Source: an uncultured Candidatus Marinamargulisbacteria bacterium (lineage in GTDB: Bacteria > Margulisbacteria > Riflemargulisbacteria > GWF2-35-9). Taken from it: a stretch of DNA of 35,095 bases. This document shows positions 31,626 to 35,095 of this stretch, piece by piece; within the stretch, counting starts at the first letter, position 1, and each line of letters starts with the position of its first letter. The notes beneath the pieces were generated by a model. The model saw nothing but the letters and a program-made list of their open reading frames with translations, was not told the origin of the DNA and ran no database searches. The stretch covers positions 1 to 35,095 of the forward strand of contig CAIWAN010000002.1 of the NCBI GenBank assembly GCA_903910705.1, written 5' to 3'. Made by a program: the position numbers and the translations under genes.

Positions 31626-33773
31626 ATGTCAACAATACAGCAAGGCTATGGTTCATATAGTTCAACAACGGGTGTGAATACCATTGAAGGTAATTTCGGT
31701 GACTTAATGATGATTGGCTTGGATAATTCCAACGCCGATACGGGGCAGTATGTTGGTGCATCCTATCTTTCTATTACTCAAGACATTTCGGATATTAGCA
31801 TTATTCAAAATACCCCTGTTCGCACGGTTTCAGACCAACAGATCACTGGACTATATACCACTCTACTCAATCGAGCACCCGATGTGGGTGGGTTTCAATA
31901 CTGGCAAGAGCAGGCAAGTAGTGGCATGAGTCTTAGTGAAATGAAACAAGCCTTCGTAGCTTCTTCTGAATATGCTCAAATTCAAGCTGGAGCCAACACG
32001 ACCACAACACCAACGGGGACAATGGCTTCAACAACGCTATCTTCTGCTGTTCGCACGGTTTCGGACGAACAGATCACTGGACTCTTTACCACTCTACTCA
32101 ATCGAGCACCCGATGCTTCGGGGCTTCAATACTGGCAAGAACAGGCAAATAATGGCATGAGTCTTAGCGAAATGAGACAAGCCTTCGTAGCTTCTTCTGA
32201 ATATGCTCAAATTCAAGGAGCCGCTGGTGGAACCGTTTCAAGCGATCAAATTAAATCGCTATATACCAATCTCCTTAATCGATCACCTAATGCTAATGAA
32301 GTTCAATACTGGCAAGAACAGGCAAATAATGGCTTGAGTCTTAGCGAGATGAGAAAAGCCTTCGTTGCTTCACCCGAATATTCTCAGATTCAAGCTGCCG
32401 CTGAGAAACTATGTCCTGGATTCGATGCTTTAGCCTATGTCAATGCTAATCCTGACCTTTGTGCAGCGGCAGACGCAGCAGGGGCAACCCTATCCAACCC
32501 TGACGCGCGACGAACCTGGGGGGCTAATCACTTTGTACATTATGGGATTAACGAAGGACGCCCCCTTAAGCCCAGTAAACCTGCCGATTGGGATGCTACC
32601 TCCTATATTTACTCAAACCTGGATCTACAGAACTACTGCCGAAATACTCTTCACATCACAGATTTCAGTAGTTCAGCCGCCCGTGATTGGGCTGAGCAAC
32701 ATTATAACGATTATGGATGTCTTGAAAATCGACAGTATGCCAATCGTCAATTCCAGACGGCACCACCACTGCCTGAAAACTGGAATTGGTATAATTATTA
32801 CAATGATAACGCATCCTCTATAACGGCTGCAACACAGCTGTACTATAAAACCTATAATCAAGCTATCTCATTTCAAGAACTTGCAAACTTTTGTAAGAGC
32901 CTGTATATAAATCGAGGGTATGATTGTAGTATAAATCATGTTGATCTTGATCGAATAACGGTTTCAAATTATGCTTATGACTATTTCAAAATTGATAGAA
33001 GTCAAGATCTTGCGAACCCATCTAATATTTCCCCTTCCCATTTAGAAAACGTCAAGGAGCCACTATTTGTAAATGACGTTAGCCCCCTTGATGTCCAACA
33101 AGGTCAAGCTGGGGATTGCTATTTTCTGGCTGCCCTTGCTAGCCTTGCTGCTTCTGATCCCCAAATGATCAAGGACATGATCCACCCTAATCTTGACGGT
33201 AGCTATACGGTTGATTTCCATGATGGGGCCGGCGCGCTTGTTTCAACCATCGTAAAACCTGATCTGATGGTTCGTGATGATACGGGCCACCCGACCTTTG
33301 CGAGTTTTAATGTAGATGACCAACACGAGTCATGGGTAGCTATTATTGAAAAAGGATATGCCCAAGTCATGGGCGGCTATGCAATAATTGGATCGGGTGG
33401 AGATGCCATTATTGGATTGCAGGCACTTACAGGGCACAGATATACCGAGTACGCTTTTACAGTGAGACAGGGAGTAGACAGTAATTATTTGCTAGACCGT
33501 ATTAAACAATCACTTGATAACAATCTTCCTATGATTGCAGCTACATCGGGGTTAACTCCTGATTTAAATATTGTCCAGAATCATGCCTATGCAATTGTTG
33601 GGTATGATCCAACAACCCAAAAAATTCGACTCCAAAACCCGTGGAGATTTTACGAACCTGGTAGTGATGGAAAAGACGACGGGCAATTTAACCTATCCCT
33701 TGAAGACTTTACTCGAAATTTCATGTGCGTCTCCATCGATCAAACACTTCCGCCGTATATTGCGAGTGCATAG
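31626..33773 (+). CDS. DUF4214-repeat calpain-like cysteine protease
   Basis: A 715-residue protein. Residues about 65-256 carry three DUF4214 modules (ITGLYTTLLNRAPD...FQYWQEQ...MSLSEMKQAFVASSEYAQIQ); the first two are nearly identical also in DNA. Two further 50-residue modules follow (FDALAYVNANPDLCAA...HYGINEGRPL and WDATSYIYSNLDLQ), seen in many secreted proteins. The C-terminal 230 residues are a calpain (peptidase C2) domain: QGQAGDCYFLAALASLA with Cys498, NHAYAIVGYD with His653, and LQNPW with Asn671, a complete catalytic triad. No N-terminal signal is seen, so type I or other secretion is possible; DUF4214 proteins are often surface-bound. AAGGGG precedes the ATG. It lies between resB and ccsA on the opposite strand, is more A+T-rich than they are, and looks acquired. 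Confidence 0.9.
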   Translation: MSTIQQGYGSYSSTTGVNTIEGNFGDLMMIGLDNSNADTGQYVGASYLSITQDISDISIIQNTPVRTVSDQQITGLYTTLLNRAPDVGGFQYWQEQASSGMSLSEMKQAFVASSEYAQIQAGANTTTTPTGTMASTTLSSAVRTVSDEQITGLFTTLLNRAPDASGLQYWQEQANNGMSLSEMRQAFVASSEYAQIQGAAGGTVSSDQIKSLYTNLLNRSPNANEVQYWQEQANNGLSLSEMRKAFVASPEYSQIQAAAEKLCPGFDALAYVNANPDLCAAADAAGATLSNPDARRTWGANHFVHYGINEGRPLKPSKPADWDATSYIYSNLDLQNYCRNTLHITDFSSSAARDWAEQHYNDYGCLENRQYANRQFQTAPPLPENWNWYNYYNDNASSITAATQLYYKTYNQAISFQELANFCKSLYINRGYDCSINHVDLDRITVSNYAYDYFKIDRSQDLANPSNISPSHLENVKEPLFVNDVSPLDVQQGQAGDCYFLAALASLAASDPQMIKDMIHPNLDGSYTVDFHDGAGALVSTIVKPDLMVRDDTGHPTFASFNVDDQHESWVAIIEKGYAQVMGGYAIIGSGGDAIIGLQALTGHRYTEYAFTVRQGVDSNYLLDRIKQSLDNNLPMIAATSGLTPDLNIVQNHAYAIVGYDPTTQKIRLQNPWRFYEPGSDGKDDGQFNLSLEDFTRNFMCVSIDQTLPPYIASA

Positions 33774-33785
33774 ATATCGTTTGAC

Positions 33786-34760
33786 TCATGATGCTTCCTT
33801 GGAAAGATAAAGAATAGACAGGAACCCAACAGATAATAATACCACAGCGGCCCACATCCATATAAGGGAGGGGTCTTTGACAACCTTTATGCCCGAATAG
33901 TTTTGTGAGCGGCTAAATTGAAGCGTCATGTTCTCGATGACGACGGTCTTTCCGAGGGGCAGCATAATTGACTGAGGCTGTTCGCCTTTGAGGATCAGCC
34001 ACAAGACCGGATTGTTGTCTTCGGACGACAGGGAGGTCGAATCAAACCCCGTTCCGCCGGAGAAATCGGGAAAATATTGATAGACAAGCAGTTGGGCCGT
34101 GGCACTGAGTGAGATCGTTTGCGATTCTTGCGCGATTAACTCTCGACGGGTATTTTGTGGGGTGGTGAGGGTCAGGGTAAACGACTTGCCGTAGAATGAT
34201 TGGTAGAGTAAGTAGTCGCCTGCTTTGACGAGGTGATTCACGCTTAGTTTCTTGCGGGATTCCTCTCGGCCTTGCACATTAAAAATCGACAGATCGCTCT
34301 CGTAGTTCTTTAAATCCTTATTCTTGTCGAGCACGATGCGAAATCGATTGAGTTTGATGTGATGTTGATGGTCGGGCAGGGTGTAGGTCGAGCCTTCAGG
34401 TAGCGTGATGTCGATGTTTTGGGCAAAAAAGAGTTTGGTCAACGCGGCGATAAAAACTAGAATGATACCGAGGTGGATCAATTGGATAGCGACCGAGCGG
34501 ATAAAAGACTTGTTAATTGCGGCCTTCCCCTTATGCACCAATCGCTTGATCAATAGGAGGCTATGTCGACTGCAGCAGAGGGTCAGATTGATGAAGAGAA
34601 GTGACGACAAACCATAAAAGAGCGGGGAGGCGGTGAACGTGTTATTTGGAATAAGGGTGCTAATAATGAATAAGAGGGTCATGGCCCCAAGGATATAGAG
34701 TGACAGGGTCATCGAGGTGAAGAAATTGAGGAGGGAGGCAAGGGGAGGGCTTGGTTTCAT
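33786..34760 (-). CDS. resB: ResB/CcsB cytochrome c maturation protein
   Basis: A 324-residue membrane protein of the ResB (CcsB) family, partner of CcsA in system II cytochrome c assembly. Seen: TM helices at about 16-37 (MTLSLYILGAMTLLFIIST), 45-63 (LFYGLSSLLFINLTLCCSR), 90-110 (VAIQLIHLGIILVFIAALTK) and near the C-terminus (SLIWMWAAVVLLSVGFLSIL), and a large periplasmic domain of about 170 residues between TM3 and TM4 (DITLPEGSTYTLPDHQHH...). IQLIHLGIILVF has the TM3 His typical of ResB, which with the last helix helps pass heme. In most genomes resB and ccsA are adjacent; here the calpain gene separates them. ATG 34760 has no obvious ribosome-binding site. It is shorter than large ResB proteins but complete. 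Confidence 0.88.
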   Translation of the reverse strand: MKPSPPLASLLNFFTSMTLSLYILGAMTLLFIISTLIPNNTFTASPLFYGLSSLLFINLTLCCSRHSLLLIKRLVHKGKAAINKSFIRSVAIQLIHLGIILVFIAALTKLFFAQNIDITLPEGSTYTLPDHQHHIKLNRFRIVLDKNKDLKNYESDLSIFNVQGREESRKKLSVNHLVKAGDYLLYQSFYGKSFTLTLTTPQNTRRELIAQESQTISLSATAQLLVYQYFPDFSGGTGFDSTSLSSEDNNPVLWLILKGEQPQSIMLPLGKTVVIENMTLQFSRSQNYSGIKVVKDPSLIWMWAAVVLLSVGFLSILYLSKEAS

Positions 34761-35095
34761 ATTGTTGGAGCTTAATTTATACGTTACAAGGATGTCAGAT
34801 CAGAAATGGTCTCGTTAGACATGGATCAGTTCACTTTCAATGTGCTTGATAACTGGTCAGTTGTCATTCCTTCATTTTAGAAGAAGCCTGCCCAAAACTC
34901 AATGACATCATTTATCCATGGTTCTTGACTTCTTCGAGATTTACGATTGCATTATTTTATAACACTTACCAGAAAACCCCAGTCTTTTAAGACTGGGGAT
35001 GAATGGTAGCCATTAAAGGTTTGCTTGCAAACCGTTGTATTGAGGGGGGATAATCCGGTGGATGAGCAAAGAATACTGGAGCGGAGCGCACACAA
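34761..35095. other. Non-coding end of window
   Basis: A stretch of 335 bases with no gene. It holds the upstream region of resB (a TATAAA about 15 bases before the ATG on the minus strand, -35 poor) and, from 34967, two hairpins described separately. A 19-codon frame from ATG at 34820 has no support. Confidence 0.6.
34967..35033. other. Two adjacent hairpins, IS200/IS605-like end or small RNA
   Basis: The first stem pairs CCCCAGTCTT with AAGACTGGGG (34977-34998), extended outside by TACCA (34967-34971) with TGGTA (35004-35008). The second is GGTTTGC-TT-GCAAACC (35018-35033). A G/C-rich stem with a CTTTTAAG-like loop followed by GATGAATG resembles what I recall from the ends of IS200/IS605 tnpB elements, where it belongs to the element end and the guide RNA scaffold. 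The hairpins are certain; the identity is not. A transposase would have to lie right of 35095, as none is in the window. Confidence 0.55.

Noticed and set aside
34820-34879. 19-codon frame in the terminal gap as a small protein
   Set aside because: No ribosome-binding site and no similarity that I recognise.

Overview
The window is about 35 kb of a bacterial chromosome, roughly half G+C, with dense operons, many ATGA/GTGA stop-start overlaps, three tRNA genes and no rRNA. A beta-barrel outer-membrane protein ending in an aromatic residue, signal-peptided multiheme cytochromes and system II cytochrome c maturation indicate a two-membrane, Gram-negative anaerobe or facultative anaerobe. Pyrophosphate-linked glycolysis, a GH57/DUF4912/GlgA glycogen operon, a His-type (probably non-discriminating) AspRS and two chemoreceptors fit a little-studied lineage. 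Margulisbacteria-like phyla come to mind, but this placement is a low-confidence guess from gene content.

Layout. (1) 141-6792 (+): aspS, an 18-bp tandem repeat, then a glycogen operon (stand-alone CBM48, DUF4912 protein, GH57 branching enzyme, GlgA). (2) 6899-7114 (-): a small membrane protein between hairpins. (3) 7247-12487 (+): a tightly overlapping run of yebC, DUF1844, holA, smr, rfbD and a Cache-type chemoreceptor. (4) 12558-18780 (+): tRNA-Cys, an ECF-like sigma factor without an anti-sigma gene, a thioredoxin-reductase-like flavoprotein with an unusual nucleotide-binding site, an ArsM-like methyltransferase, a radical SAM/SPASM enzyme, a thioredoxin-thioredoxin reductase fusion and a second chemoreceptor. 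(5) 24418-18846 (-): tRNA-Lys followed by a divergent membrane pyrophosphatase homologue, tpiA, class II fba and a PPi-dependent phosphofructokinase. (6) 24419-25231: a small accessory patch with an orphan MNT nucleotidyltransferase between two structured repeats, and a duplicated 3' end of tRNA-Arg. (7) 34760-25266 (-): resB, then (after an interruption) ccsA, an Fe-S/FAD protein, a b-type membrane protein, a 17-heme cytochrome, a 13-heme cytochrome and a beta-barrel protein. (8) 31626-33773 (+): a DUF4214-calpain protease gene lying in the opposite orientation between resB and ccsA. (9) 34761-35095: non-coding, with two strong hairpins that may mark the edge of an IS200/IS605-type element.

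How the genes may work together. Regions 1 and 5 form a storage and glycolysis economy: glycogen is made and branched by region 1, and region 5 supplies lower glycolysis with a PPi-using phosphofructokinase beside a pyrophosphatase-like membrane protein. Region 7 looks like a complete electron conduit: flavin/Fe-S entry, membrane cytochrome b, about 30 hemes in two periplasmic proteins, an outer-membrane barrel, and the heme-attachment machinery needed to build it. This is the strongest candidate for a new system. Region 4 is a second candidate, a thiol-redox and radical SAM cluster of unknown product.
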